DNA of 34,072 bases from Candidatus Gastranaerophilales bacterium (GCA_016287985.1 JAEEXX010000008.1:1-34072), one strand, 5' to 3'; positions 1-8,725 are shown, counted from the stretch's first letter. Made by a program: numbers and translations. The notes: a model not told the origin generated them from the sequence alone.

Positions 1-1208
1 ATAATAATTTCCTGATATACCGTTGCAAAAGCTCTCAATTGAACCATTGCACCGGCTGCCGACGGAGTAAGACCCATTTTTGAAGTTTCTAAGTATTCAC
101 AGAAATATGAACCGGCATCTGAATAAGACTTACTTAAAGCTCCAATGTATCCTTGAGCGTTTTCTCTTAAATTACCGCAATCTGTAGGTACTGTAAGTGC
201 AAACGCAAACTTGTTTGCCGGATTAAAATGTGCTTCAGAACTATGATGCATTGCATCCGGAACTTTTGCAATCTGCTTTAATGTGTCTTTAACAGATTCA
301 TTCTGCATTTGAGAGTGCCAATTTACTGCATCATCAAACATTGAACCCAAATACTGATGAACTGAGGAATTAATCCCATCTATTCTGGCAACTGCCCAAA
401 AAGAAGCTTCTGCGTATGGAAGATTAATATTGAAATCAGTACTTAATGCAATTTCAGACATTTTTTGAGCGGAATCAAGCATTTCTTTCATATCTGACTG
501 CAACATACCTGCGTATGCAAGAGTGAACAAAGCATGGTCATCCAGGGCAGAGAACCTTCCGCCAACATCATCATGGATATATAAATCACCAAGCCAGCCT
601 TCAGAGTTTGACATTCTTCTTAATTCACTCTTATCCGGATTTTTGTCTGTTACTGCTATAAAGTGCATTGAAGCTTTTGATTTTGCTTCTTCAGCGGATA
701 ATCCTTGATTTAAATATGCTTCTTCAAGCATTTTCTTTATTCTTAAAAATCCGTCTTTTGTTTCAAAAGTAGAGCCGGATTTTGAAGCTACAAGATAATT
801 TGACTTTGTTACATCATTTTCAATCAAATAAAGGTAACGGTTAAAGCTTGCGGAGTCAACATCCGAATAAAAAAGAACTTCGTGCTTCCCGATATTAAGG
901 CCGTTTATACTTAACATATTTTCAACGGTATGTTTAGAGCCGCCTATCCCTAATACTGTTAAATATTTAGCACCTGTTTGAGTTTTGAACTTCGATACCA
1001 TTGAATAAATATCGTCAAGTCTTAATGCTTGATGCTTAGGTAAATCTACCCAATTTAAAAATTGTCCCGGCATATTAGCTCTTGATTTTAATTCTTCTGT
1101 AGAAGCCGAAATCAAATTCGATAATCTCAACATATCGGTATTTTTGAACATAGCTGAAATCCCAAGGGATGTAGTTATACTCGTTTCATTTAGCATTGCT
1201 GATACCAT
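1..1208 (-). CDS. pgi: Glucose-6-phosphate isomerase (3' end beyond window)
   Basis: This gene interconverts glucose-6-phosphate and fructose-6-phosphate in the cytoplasm (glycolysis/gluconeogenesis). I translated the minus strand from the ATG at 1208-1206. The frame stays open to the window edge, so about 402 residues are present and the C-terminus is missing. Motifs of the family are clear: a GIGGSKHT loop, SKSGSTFET (sugar-phosphate binding, the first family signature) and GGRFSALD. The start is set by a strong AGGAGG five bases upstream of the ATG. It is divergent from the HNH-like gene at 1363. No metabolic neighbours are visible. The SIS-fold assignment is firm. Whether the full protein is a plain isomerase or a fusion (for example with transaldolase, as in some bacteria) cannot be told from this side. 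Confidence 0.95.
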   Translation of the reverse strand, partial: MVSAMLNETSITTSLGISAMFKNTDMLRLSNLISASTEELKSRANMPGQFLNWVDLPKHQALRLDDIYSMVSKFKTQTGAKYLTVLGIGGSKHTVENMLSINGLNIGKHEVLFYSDVDSASFNRYLYLIENDVTKSNYLVASKSGSTFETKDGFLRIKKMLEEAYLNQGLSAEEAKSKASMHFIAVTDKNPDKSELRRMSNSEGWLGDLYIHDDVGGRFSALDDHALFTLAYAGMLQSDMKEMLDSAQKMSEIALSTDFNINLPYAEASFWAVARIDGINSSVHQYLGSMFDDAVNWHSQMQNESVKDTLKQIAKVPDAMHHSSEAHFNPANKFAFALTVPTDCGNLRENAQGYIGALSKSYSDAGSYFCEYLETSKMGLTPSAAGAMVQLRAFATVYQEII

Positions 1209-1302
1209 AAAACCTCCTATATATTAATTTCATTAAAATTATATCATTAAAATACATATTTTTATTAATAAATTTAAATTTAAAGCAAAATAGTCATTTA
1301 TC

Positions 1303-1331
1303 TTGAATCATAATATAAAATTTGTTATCAT
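1303..1331 (+). promoter_or_regulatory. Sigma-70-type promoter for the HNH-like gene
   Basis: TTGAAT at 1303-1308, a 17-bp spacer, then TATCAT at 1326-1331. Transcription would start near 1338, about 25 nt before the ATG at 1363. This is read by eye from consensus similarity. Confidence 0.5.
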
Positions 1332-1332
1332 G

Positions 1333-1351
1333 AGATAAGAATAGCTTATCT
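1333..1351. promoter_or_regulatory. Inverted repeat at predicted transcription start
   Basis: A perfect 7-bp inverted repeat, AGATAAG-AATAG-CTTATCT, sits directly downstream of the predicted -10 box of the HNH-like gene and across its likely start site. The position suits a repressor operator or a short 5' hairpin. No binding protein is identified. Confidence 0.35.
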
Positions 1352-1362
1352 TAAAGGCAAAT

Positions 1363-2412
1363 ATGAGTGCAAAAAAGAATAAGAAGATAACCCCCAAAAT
1401 AACACCTGAAAATTATTTGAAGTATTATTACGATATTCCATATGAAGGTACTACTTCTGCCGGGAAGCCTCTCAGAAAACTGAGAAATATTACCTGTCCA
1501 TACAGAGGAATAAAAATTATTCCAAGTGAAATGATTAAGGGATTTGAAAAAAATCTTGCAAAAACTAAAACAGCAATTGATGCTGTAAAATTGCTTGAAA
1601 CATACAAGAAAAACATGCTTCCGGTAGAAAAAGCGATGTTTGCTATTTTCAAAGACTTTGCACTCTTAAACCCTGATGATAATCTGCAAAACTGTCTCCA
1701 AATGATTCAAGTGAACGCATTAAACAAATTAAAACTTGAAGAACTTGAGGTTTTAGATGATGTCGATATGCTTTCAAGAAAATTGTCTCCTCAAACTGCT
1801 TTGAAACTGCGTGCAAAAACTACAAAATGCCGGCAGATAATCTTAAGTGATAACAAGCGTGATACATTTAAACGAAAAACTTTTTTGATTTCGCTTGAAG
1901 AGATTATTCCAAAAGAAAATGAACGGGAAATATTTAATGATATTAAGAACAAGGCGTTGTTTTTACCAACTTCAGAAAGCAGCAGAAATGCATTTATTGT
2001 AAAATATGCGAAAAGAAAGCAGGTAGAAATAGTTCGTCGTTTGTTTATAGCTTCAACAGGTTCTATAGAACATATTACTCCGGCATCGATGGGTGGTATG
2101 AATACAATAGGCAATTTTCTTCTAACGTCGGCAAGCGGAAATCGTTATCGTGAAAATATGCCGCTTGTTGAATATATAAAAAGATTTCCAAAAATTCCCC
2201 AATATATGCAAAAATATGTAGATGACATTATTGAAGAAATCCACAACGGCGGAATGAAAGGAAATGAAACATATCCGTATAAAATAAAGAAAAAATTACT
2301 CGAAGAATCCGAAGGGAGGATTCTCATAAGTCTTTCCAAATACAAATATACTGAAGAAGAAGCCGCATTAGCAGTCGAAGAATTTGAACACCGATGGGAT
2401 AAATATAATTAG
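1363..2412 (+). CDS. Degenerate HNH-endonuclease-like protein
   Basis: A 349-residue cytoplasmic protein with no signal peptide. Two separated segments look like halves of an HNH (beta-beta-alpha metal) nuclease. Near residue 45 is CPYRGIKIIP, which resembles the CPYCGxxMIP zinc knuckle of HNH proteins but has Arg for the second Cys. Around residue 227 is IEHITPASMGG followed by GNFLL and SASGNRYR, matching the EHIxPxSxGG...N...N core with Asn in the last metal position. About 180 mostly helical residues separate the halves. The start is supported by a promoter at 1303-1331 and a weak AAAGG ribosome site. It may be an active nuclease with an unusual insertion or a dead derivative. Partner and target are unknown. 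It precedes the MlaA fusion by 102 bp. Confidence 0.5.
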   Translation: MSAKKNKKITPKITPENYLKYYYDIPYEGTTSAGKPLRKLRNITCPYRGIKIIPSEMIKGFEKNLAKTKTAIDAVKLLETYKKNMLPVEKAMFAIFKDFALLNPDDNLQNCLQMIQVNALNKLKLEELEVLDDVDMLSRKLSPQTALKLRAKTTKCRQIILSDNKRDTFKRKTFLISLEEIIPKENEREIFNDIKNKALFLPTSESSRNAFIVKYAKRKQVEIVRRLFIASTGSIEHITPASMGGMNTIGNFLLTSASGNRYRENMPLVEYIKRFPKIPQYMQKYVDDIIEEIHNGGMKGNETYPYKIKKKLLEESEGRILISLSKYKYTEEEAALAVEEFEHRWDKYN

Positions 2413-2514
2413 GACAAAATAATAAACACAACATTGCTTATCACATTCCCCCGATTGTGGAATAAAACTTTTACTCTCAATAAATACAATTTAATTGTTA
2501 GAAGTGAGGAGTAA

Positions 2515-4641
2515 ATGTTTTATAAGAAAAATTTTATTTCAATTTTATTATTAATTCTACTTATTATTAATCCAATTTCGGCAAAAGAATATAAGATTAC
2601 AAATACACCGCCGAATGATATTCAAGCTGTTGAAACGACGCAGGAATCCAGATATCCCGATTATGCAAAAATGTATGCGGGCGATGATAAATACGAAAAA
2701 TTTAACCGCAAAATGTTTAATTTGAATTCTCGTCTTAACAAATATATTGCGCGGCCAGTTCATATCATTTGGTCTTCAATTATGCCAAAATTCGGAATAG
2801 ACAGAATAAGAGACGTCTATAATAATATAGAATACCCTAAACGCCTTGCGAGCTGCATTCTTCAGAGAGATGGTCAGGGTGTAAAAATTGAAACGATGAG
2901 ATTTTTAACTAATACAACTTTAGGGTTAGGCGGTTTATTTGACCCTGCTGACAAGATTCTTAAAATAAAACCCACAAATGAAAATATGGAGCAGGCACTG
3001 TGTAAATGTAAACTAAACCAAGGTTCGTATCTGGTTATGCCGATTCTTCATTCATGTACACCTCGTTCCTTGTGTGGCAGAGCGCTTGAGGCTGCGTTAG
3101 ATCCATCGGTATATTTGGCTACACCTATTGTTTCAGCAATAAAGTTTGGTCTTATGTTAAACAGAACTTCTTACATGCAGCCTTTGGCACATATGATAGA
3201 AACAACATATGCTGACCCTTATGACATACACAAAAAACTGTTCGGATTGGAAAACTATATAAGAAATTCAAATCTTGACCGTAAAGATTTACTCGCCGAA
3301 GAAAAAGAGCTTGTTGACGAAGGAAAGTCCGAACTCGCTGAAGAACTGATTGCAGATATTGGTGATAAACCGGCGGAGGTGCATTCCGAAAAGATTATAG
3401 AACAAGTTATTCCGAATGTTTTAAATCCTGCGTTAAAGGATATTTTACCTGTAAATACGAATTCAGTTAATCCTGATATCGTTTTGGATAATTATAAACC
3501 TCAAACTCCTGTTGTTGATTCAATGCGAACGGCTCTTTTTGAAGATCCGAAAATCCATAAATCAATGTGGAACGAACTTTCAGTTTGGAATAGGAGTTTC
3601 TTTAAAAGAATCAAAACAGGCAAAGTTTTTGTAACGGAAAATAAGCCTGAATATGTTTATAAGTACATACTTCAAAAAGACAAAACTGCACCTTTAATAA
3701 TACTGTATCCTTCTATAGGAGAAGGCGCAGGAGCTCATCATTCCGAAGTTTTTGCAAAGAAGTTTTACGATGAAGGATATTCTGTTATCATGCAAGGGAG
3801 TCATTTCCATTGGGAATTCGTAAAAAGTATGCCTGATGGATATTCTCCCGGGTTACCTATTATTGATTCTGAGAAAGTACAGCATGTTACGTCAGAAATA
3901 TTAAAGGATTTGGAGAAAAAATATGATTGTAAATTTGAATCTAAAACGATTGTAGGAACATCTTTCGGAGCATTTGCTACACTATTTTTAGCAGATAGAG
4001 AAAGCAAAGAGCCTGTCATAAATGTACAAAAATCTATAGCCATAAGTCCTCCGATTGACCTTAAATATGCTATAAGTCAACTCGATAAAAACGGAGATGA
4101 GTTTGATAAAAATTCCGATGAAGTAAAACAAAAAACGGCGGTCACAGCAGCAAAGCTTTTGCAATTATATGAACTAAAAGATAGTGGTAAGCTTAATATT
4201 GAAACTATGCCTTTTTCCGACGAAGAGGGGAAAATGATTACAACTTTTATTCTCAGACAAAAACTTTCGGATTTAATTTTTGCACTTGAAAATGTACCTA
4301 AAAATAAAAAAACGGATATATATGAGATGATAAATAACATGAGTTATCGAGATTATGCAGAAAAATATTTGGGTATAACAAATTGGGAAGAAGATGATTC
4401 TAATACAGAAAATCCGAAAAAAACTTCGCTATATTCACTCTCTGCTTTTTTAACCGATAGTGATAATTACAGTATATATGAATCATTTGATGATTATTTT
4501 ATCAATAAAAATCAACTGATAAAATTAAAAGAGCTTACGGGCAAACATTTAAAATGTTTAAATTGCGGGGCACATTTGGGATATTTGTACAGAAAAGAAT
4601 TTGAAGAAAAACTTATTAGTGATATTAAAGGTGGAAGCTAA
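2515..4641 (+). CDS. MlaA-like phospholipid transport domain fused to alpha/beta hydrolase
   Basis: A 708-residue exported protein. Residues 1-23 form a signal peptide with a ISA|KE-type cleavage site and no lipobox Cys, whereas classical MlaA is a lipoprotein. Residues about 55-270 match MlaA/VacJ: FNRKMFNLNSRLNKYIARPV, RFLTNTTLGLGGLFDPADK and GSYLVMPI. After an acidic linker, residues about 380-708 form an alpha/beta hydrolase with nucleophile elbow GTSFGA (Ser483) and a terminal CGAHLGY carrying a likely catalytic His687. MlaA normally removes phospholipids from the outer leaflet of the outer membrane. The fused hydrolase suggests lipid or ester cleavage coupled to that step, which is inference. 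GAGGAG lies just before the start. The stop codon overlaps that of the convergent gene 4638-5189. Domain calls are firm; the acid residue of the triad is not placed. Confidence 0.8.
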   Translation: MFYKKNFISILLLILLIINPISAKEYKITNTPPNDIQAVETTQESRYPDYAKMYAGDDKYEKFNRKMFNLNSRLNKYIARPVHIIWSSIMPKFGIDRIRDVYNNIEYPKRLASCILQRDGQGVKIETMRFLTNTTLGLGGLFDPADKILKIKPTNENMEQALCKCKLNQGSYLVMPILHSCTPRSLCGRALEAALDPSVYLATPIVSAIKFGLMLNRTSYMQPLAHMIETTYADPYDIHKKLFGLENYIRNSNLDRKDLLAEEKELVDEGKSELAEELIADIGDKPAEVHSEKIIEQVIPNVLNPALKDILPVNTNSVNPDIVLDNYKPQTPVVDSMRTALFEDPKIHKSMWNELSVWNRSFFKRIKTGKVFVTENKPEYVYKYILQKDKTAPLIILYPSIGEGAGAHHSEVFAKKFYDEGYSVIMQGSHFHWEFVKSMPDGYSPGLPIIDSEKVQHVTSEILKDLEKKYDCKFESKTIVGTSFGAFATLFLADRESKEPVINVQKSIAISPPIDLKYAISQLDKNGDEFDKNSDEVKQKTAVTAAKLLQLYELKDSGKLNIETMPFSDEEGKMITTFILRQKLSDLIFALENVPKNKKTDIYEMINNMSYRDYAEKYLGITNWEEDDSNTENPKKTSLYSLSAFLTDSDNYSIYESFDDYFINKNQLIKLKELTGKHLKCLNCGAHLGYLYRKEFEEKLISDIKGGS

Positions 4642-5189
4642 TGTTTAGAAATATCTTTGATATATTGTCTAATCGCAGGAGTTATCATTAAATCAGGTTC
4701 TTCGGCGCAAATATCATCCAAAATACTTATTCCTTGTGCAATTTGTCCTGTTTTGGTATACAAAAGTCCTAGTTGTATACGCTTATAAACTTCTTTTGTT
4801 TGGCTATATTCACTGATTTTTGAATTAGCAATCCCAAGTGTTATATAGCACTCAACCAAATTTATATAATATTGAAAGTTTAGCCCGTATAGTTTAATGG
4901 CTTCTTCAAAACAATCTTTTGCCATATCCGGATACCCGATAAAATTATAAGTTTCACCTAAATTATTATAAAATATTGCACTGGCTTGAGTTGAAGGACT
5001 TAATGATATTGCAATCTTAAATTCCTGAATTGCGGCATAATAAATCCTGTCCTGCAAATAATTCAGACCGACATTATTATGATAAAAGGCATTTTTTTCA
5101 GGTTGAATTGAAAATTTATAGGGCTTTCTGTAACCGGAACAAAAAACCATTATTATAAGAAGTAAAATTGTAAGAAATTTTTTTATCAT
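4638..5189 (-). CDS. TPR-repeat envelope protein, probable lipoprotein
   Basis: 183 residues. The N-terminus is a basic start plus a hydrophobic stretch ending MVFC, a weak lipobox that would leave Cys17 as the lipidated residue. At least three tetratricopeptide repeats follow: NNVGLNYLQDRIYYAAIQEF, NNLGETYNFIGYPDMAKDCF, and a third around YYINLVECYITLG. TPR proteins act as protein-binding scaffolds, here probably at the inner face of an envelope membrane. The ATG overlaps the stop of the MBL-fold gene by ATGA, so the two are very likely co-translated. It is the last gene of a minus-strand train, and no terminator is seen before it meets the convergent MlaA fusion gene. Confidence 0.7.
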   Translation of the reverse strand: MIKKFLTILLLIIMVFCSGYRKPYKFSIQPEKNAFYHNNVGLNYLQDRIYYAAIQEFKIAISLSPSTQASAIFYNNLGETYNFIGYPDMAKDCFEEAIKLYGLNFQYYINLVECYITLGIANSKISEYSQTKEVYKRIQLGLLYTKTGQIAQGISILDDICAEEPDLMITPAIRQYIKDISKH

Positions 5190-6118
5190 AATAAGGAAAT
5201 TTCAAGTCCTTCATATGCCATTATTGCATTTTCATCAGCGTATTCTTCTGCCAATAAGTCTAGTTTTTCGTCATTATAGCTTGGGTCATAGTGGAAAAAT
5301 ACAATTTTTTTCGCCTCGATTTGATTTTTGCAATCAAGCGCCATTTCAAATGTCGAGTGTCCGAATCCTTGTTTTGGAACATAAATACTCAAATAATCCT
5401 CTGTTGAATATTGTGCATCATGTATAATTAAGTCACAACCCTTTGCGAACTTAATCAATTTTTTATCCCCACCTGCATAGCTTTCTTTATCTGTCGCATA
5501 TATAAGACTCTTCCCCTTATATTTTATTTTATACACAAAAACACCGTTTTGCGGATGAGCGTACGATTTATAGCAAGTAATTACAACATCGTCATCATTG
5601 TAATCGCCATCTTTTAAGTCATTAACACGTGTTACTCTGGGTAAATCTTCGCCATTCTTGAAAATTATATAATTTGTTTCATTTAAATCAATTATTTTTA
5701 AATCAGCAGCAATATCACCTAAATCAAGAGGGAAAGATTTTCTGAATAATAATTTTGAGAGTTCTGATTCTAAGTTTTCATCATAACCCACTCCACCCAA
5801 CAGCGCCATCTTTGTTGAAGCAAGATGCGATGGACGGAAAAACGGGAATCCCTGAATATGATCTAAATGTATATGACTCAATAATATTGAACACTTAACA
5901 GGTTTTCTGTCAGTTATTGTAGTACCGGATTGTATATATTCCTGCATAAGTTCATTTCCGAGACTTATTAAACCTGTGCCTGCATCAAGTATTATTAAAT
6001 GCCCTCCAACGTTAATTTCAACGCAGGAGGTATTTCCTCCATACTTTAAAAAATCTTTTTCAGCAACAGGATAGCTCCCTCTTACACCTCTAAACTTAAT
6101 CCTAAATTCTTCAGTCAT
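5186..6118 (-). CDS. MBL-fold metal-dependent hydrolase
   Basis: A 310-residue soluble protein of the metallo-beta-lactamase fold. The N-terminus RGVRGSYPVAEKDFLKYGG and the following NTSCVEINVGGHLIILDAGTG are typical of the PhnP / class-II cyclic phosphodiesterase-like branch. The zinc motif HIHLDH is at residues 82-87. A later IHDAQYS Asp and the His of FFHYD complete the expected metal ligands. The substrate is unknown; phosphodiester cleavage is the usual chemistry of this branch. It overlaps both neighbours by ATGA (metallophosphoesterase upstream, TPR lipoprotein downstream), so the three form a tight translational unit. A GGAA ribosome site lies before the ATG. Confidence 0.85.
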   Translation of the reverse strand: MTEEFRIKFRGVRGSYPVAEKDFLKYGGNTSCVEINVGGHLIILDAGTGLISLGNELMQEYIQSGTTITDRKPVKCSILLSHIHLDHIQGFPFFRPSHLASTKMALLGGVGYDENLESELSKLLFRKSFPLDLGDIAADLKIIDLNETNYIIFKNGEDLPRVTRVNDLKDGDYNDDDVVITCYKSYAHPQNGVFVYKIKYKGKSLIYATDKESYAGGDKKLIKFAKGCDLIIHDAQYSTEDYLSIYVPKQGFGHSTFEMALDCKNQIEAKKIVFFHYDPSYNDEKLDLLAEEYADENAIMAYEGLEISLL

Positions 6119-7110
6119 TTCTGTTCCTTTTCTTTTTTTATTTCAAAAGTATTATTTCTGTCTTCTTCTTGTCCATAGAGCAGCTCAGTGCCAAGGACTC
6201 TTAGTTTTGATCTCTTTTGGGTTTCTTTTAAATTAGTTTCTTTTAGAAATATATCAACAAGTGTTCTATTTTTGTTTGAATTTATATTTATTACCCTAAA
6301 AGCATTTGGATATGTGACCAAAGAGGGTGTAGTAATATAAACTATATTATCATTTTGTCTTGCTCTTGCACAATGATAATGTCCCTGTATAACTATAATC
6401 GGATTTTTATAGCTTTTCAAAAGACTTTTGAGTTCATATTCATTATAAAGCCTATGGTCAGAACTTGAATAAGGTTCATCAATGGGAATATGTGTGCAAA
6501 TAACGATAACATCTTTTGTATGATTATCGAGTTCTTCTTTTAGCCAAAGTATTTCTTCTTTAGAAATTTCTCCATTGGTGGTTATTTTATAGTCTATAAT
6601 TGAATCAAGACAAATAATTCTAAACCCTTTTTTGGGGGTAAATGCATAATATGATGAGTCACCGTGCATATTTCTATTGTGGGAATTTATTATTTTTTTA
6701 AATCTTGTTTTTGTTAATGTACCGCCAACGGCAATGTCGTGATTCCCAACACAAGCATACCAAGGATAATTTATTTTTTTTGTTTGGATAAGAAATTTTT
6801 CTAATTCGGATTCTTTAGGCTTATTAATTAAATCGCCCGTAAATACAATAAAATCGTAGGGGCCTGATGTATTTAACTGAAAAATTACATCATTTAAAAG
6901 CTCAGTCGAATTTTTAAGCATTTTGTAAGAAGTATTTTCTTCAAAAGATGAAAAATGTGAATCGCTTATTTGTGCAAATCTCAAGTTATTATTAGCTGCA
7001 GTGCACATTTGTGAACTTATAACGCACACTAAAACTATTGTTAAAATAAAATTAACAATTTTCTGTCCAAAGCTTTCTTTCTTCTCTTTTTTTAAAAATT
7101 TTTTAGCCAT
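6115..7110 (-). CDS. Membrane-anchored or exported calcineurin-like metallophosphoesterase
   Basis: 331 residues. A lysine-rich N-terminus is followed by one hydrophobic segment (about residues 18-38), so the catalytic domain should lie outside the cytoplasmic membrane. The calcineurin fold is shown by DSH (Asp50, His52), GDL (Asp93), GNHD (Asn123, His124), CTHIP and GHYHCA, in the right order and spacing for a dinuclear metal site. The closest familiar group is CpdA-like 3',5'-cAMP phosphodiesterases, but an exported enzyme more likely acts on envelope or extracellular phosphoesters. It lacks a clear Shine-Dalgarno sequence and follows the HicA-like gene by 72 bp of AT-rich DNA. It overlaps the next gene by ATGA. 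Confidence 0.82.
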   Translation of the reverse strand: MAKKFLKKEKKESFGQKIVNFILTIVLVCVISSQMCTAANNNLRFAQISDSHFSSFEENTSYKMLKNSTELLNDVIFQLNTSGPYDFIVFTGDLINKPKESELEKFLIQTKKINYPWYACVGNHDIAVGGTLTKTRFKKIINSHNRNMHGDSSYYAFTPKKGFRIICLDSIIDYKITTNGEISKEEILWLKEELDNHTKDVIVICTHIPIDEPYSSSDHRLYNEYELKSLLKSYKNPIIVIQGHYHCARARQNDNIVYITTPSLVTYPNAFRVININSNKNRTLVDIFLKETNLKETQKRSKLRVLGTELLYGQEEDRNNTFEIKKEKEQK

Positions 7111-7182
7111 AGTTATTATTTATATAATAATCTATTCTCAAAAAAAAATCTATTAAGAATTAAAGCGATATATCAATTTTCA

Positions 7183-7512
7183 TTAATTAACCAGTGAGGC
7201 TTCTTTAAATTTCTTCTCTTTTACCAGCAGAAATCTCTTTAAATCATTTGGGTGAACATGTTTTCTGCCGTGAGGTATTATTACAGGAATATTTAGGTTT
7301 TCAGTTACATTTACGATGGCATGTGAGCCGCGTTTTTTAATTACATAGTAGCCAATTTCTTCATACATTCTTTCAAGTTCATCAAATGTTATTTTTACCT
7401 TGTTTAGTTGTTCGGCCTTTTCCAGTTTTTCTATTAGCTTTTTGGATTTTGAACTTAAAAAAGTAGGAAATGAATTTGTAATAGTGCTGTTGTTTATAGA
7501 AATAATTCTCAT
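7183..7512 (-). CDS. HicA/YcfA-like small protein, no HicB partner
   Basis: 109 residues. The C-terminal two thirds resemble the HicA (YcfA) dsRBD-like toxin fold: EIGYYVIKKRGSHAIV contains the GSH catalytic signature, followed by IPVIIPHGRKHVHPNDLKRFLL, the usual helix after a PxH strand. HicA enzymes cleave mRNA and are normally paired with a HicB antitoxin, but no HicB-like gene lies beside it. It sits instead within a housekeeping gene train. It carries an N-terminal extension of about 40 residues that canonical HicA (60-80 residues) lacks. It may be a domesticated RNA-binding protein or an orphan toxin. No good ribosome site precedes the ATG. Confidence 0.6.
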   Translation of the reverse strand: MRIISINNSTITNSFPTFLSSKSKKLIEKLEKAEQLNKVKITFDELERMYEEIGYYVIKKRGSHAIVNVTENLNIPVIIPHGRKHVHPNDLKRFLLVKEKKFKEASLVN

Positions 7513-7533
7513 AACATAGGAATATTAATAAGA

Positions 7534-8685
7534 TTAAATATCAAAAACATCGTCTTCTTTGTAATAGTTTTTCTTTTTTTGTTTAACCTTATCATTACGT
7601 TTTTTTACATCTTGTGAAACATGTTTATATGCATTATCTAATGATATTTTTGTAAGGGGCTTATTTTTTGTCCTGTCATTTACAACAAGCCAGAATGAAT
7701 GTTTAACATTATCAACTGAGAATGAAATTTTGCCGGCTTTTCTGTCACCCGGTTTGAATTGAGAAAACAAAAGTTTTGTATCTCCAAATATTGAAGGATT
7801 GTATACGGTATTATAATCGCTTACGAGAGCCAGGTCCATTCCTGCAAAACTTTTATCTGACATATTGGAAATACAGACAGAAAGTGTTATTGTATTTACT
7901 TCCCCAAACGGGTCTTTTTCGTATAAAATATTTGCAATTCTTATGTCTAATCCCGGGTATAATTGTTCCTTTTGAACCAATGCTTCTTCTCTGTACACCG
8001 GAAGTTCAACATCAGACATTATTTTAACCCTTATTTCATCACCGGGAGAAATTAAAACATTTTTACCTTTTCTATACAAAGACATGCCAAGCCCTATAGC
8101 ACCACCTACTGCAGCACCTCCTGCAAGCGTATAACCGTTAGAAGCAATTGCAGCTTCGATACCGAGTGCCTGCGCTGCAAACAGACCTCCTATGACTCCG
8201 CCTGCAGCTGTATATCCTATATCGGTCGCCGCAATTTTTGCTGCTGCTTTTACGGGATGCAGTTTGGTTGACATTTTCCCTTCTATAGGTATTTCTCTCC
8301 CATCCGGAGTAATTAATTTATCAAAGCTTAAATCAAGATATCCGTCTCGCCCTAAACGTTTTGCTTCGCCGGAATCCTTAATAAATCCATGCGCTAAACT
8401 CCCTTTAGGAATAATTACACCTTTGTTTCCGTATACATCACTGGTTATTTCCGCAAAAAACTCATCTCCCTCAAACGAAAAGCTCCCGTCAAGAACCTGA
8501 GATACTGTCATTTCAATGGTATCACGTTTTTCAAGCATTTCGGTTTTCCCGGTAAACAGTTTTTTATCAAGCTCTGTATATTCGTCATCGTATTCCGCAT
8601 GACCGCTGAAAACATCGCCCGCTGCTAAAACAGCGTTTTGCATAAGAAATATACTTAATATAAATAATGCTATTCCCCGCCTCAT
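7534..8685 (-). CDS. Exported protein with VirB10/TrbI-like core and glycine-rich hydrophobic segment
   Basis: 383 residues with an N-terminal signal peptide ending at NAVLAAG. Residues about 75-140 (FFAEITSDVYGNKGVIIPKG, then GRDGYLDLSFDKLITPDGRE) recall the VirB10/TrbI C-terminal pattern of a YD-turn, an IPKGS loop, and a hydrophobic strand before a PDG turn. A Gly/Ala-rich hydrophobic stretch follows (about 150-205) and could insert in or span a membrane. The last 170 residues look like a beta-rich domain, then a Lys-rich tail. No conjugation or type IV secretion genes are nearby, so an envelope role is inferred and the family call is tentative. A TATAAT lies 6 nt before the ATG. The gene follows yqeK, where many genomes have rsfS. 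Confidence 0.5.
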   Translation of the reverse strand: MRRGIALFILSIFLMQNAVLAAGDVFSGHAEYDDEYTELDKKLFTGKTEMLEKRDTIEMTVSQVLDGSFSFEGDEFFAEITSDVYGNKGVIIPKGSLAHGFIKDSGEAKRLGRDGYLDLSFDKLITPDGREIPIEGKMSTKLHPVKAAAKIAATDIGYTAAGGVIGGLFAAQALGIEAAIASNGYTLAGGAAVGGAIGLGMSLYRKGKNVLISPGDEIRVKIMSDVELPVYREEALVQKEQLYPGLDIRIANILYEKDPFGEVNTITLSVCISNMSDKSFAGMDLALVSDYNTVYNPSIFGDTKLLFSQFKPGDRKAGKISFSVDNVKHSFWLVVNDRTKNKPLTKISLDNAYKHVSQDVKKRNDKVKQKKKNYYKEDDVFDI

Positions 8686-8725
8686 ATCGAAATTATACCT
8701 TCTTTTTTAAATTAAGTCCAGTGAG

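Noticed and set aside
2413-2514. Terminator between the HNH-like gene and the MlaA fusion
   Set aside because: Only a weak 5-bp ATTCC/GGAAT pairing is visible, too poor to call.
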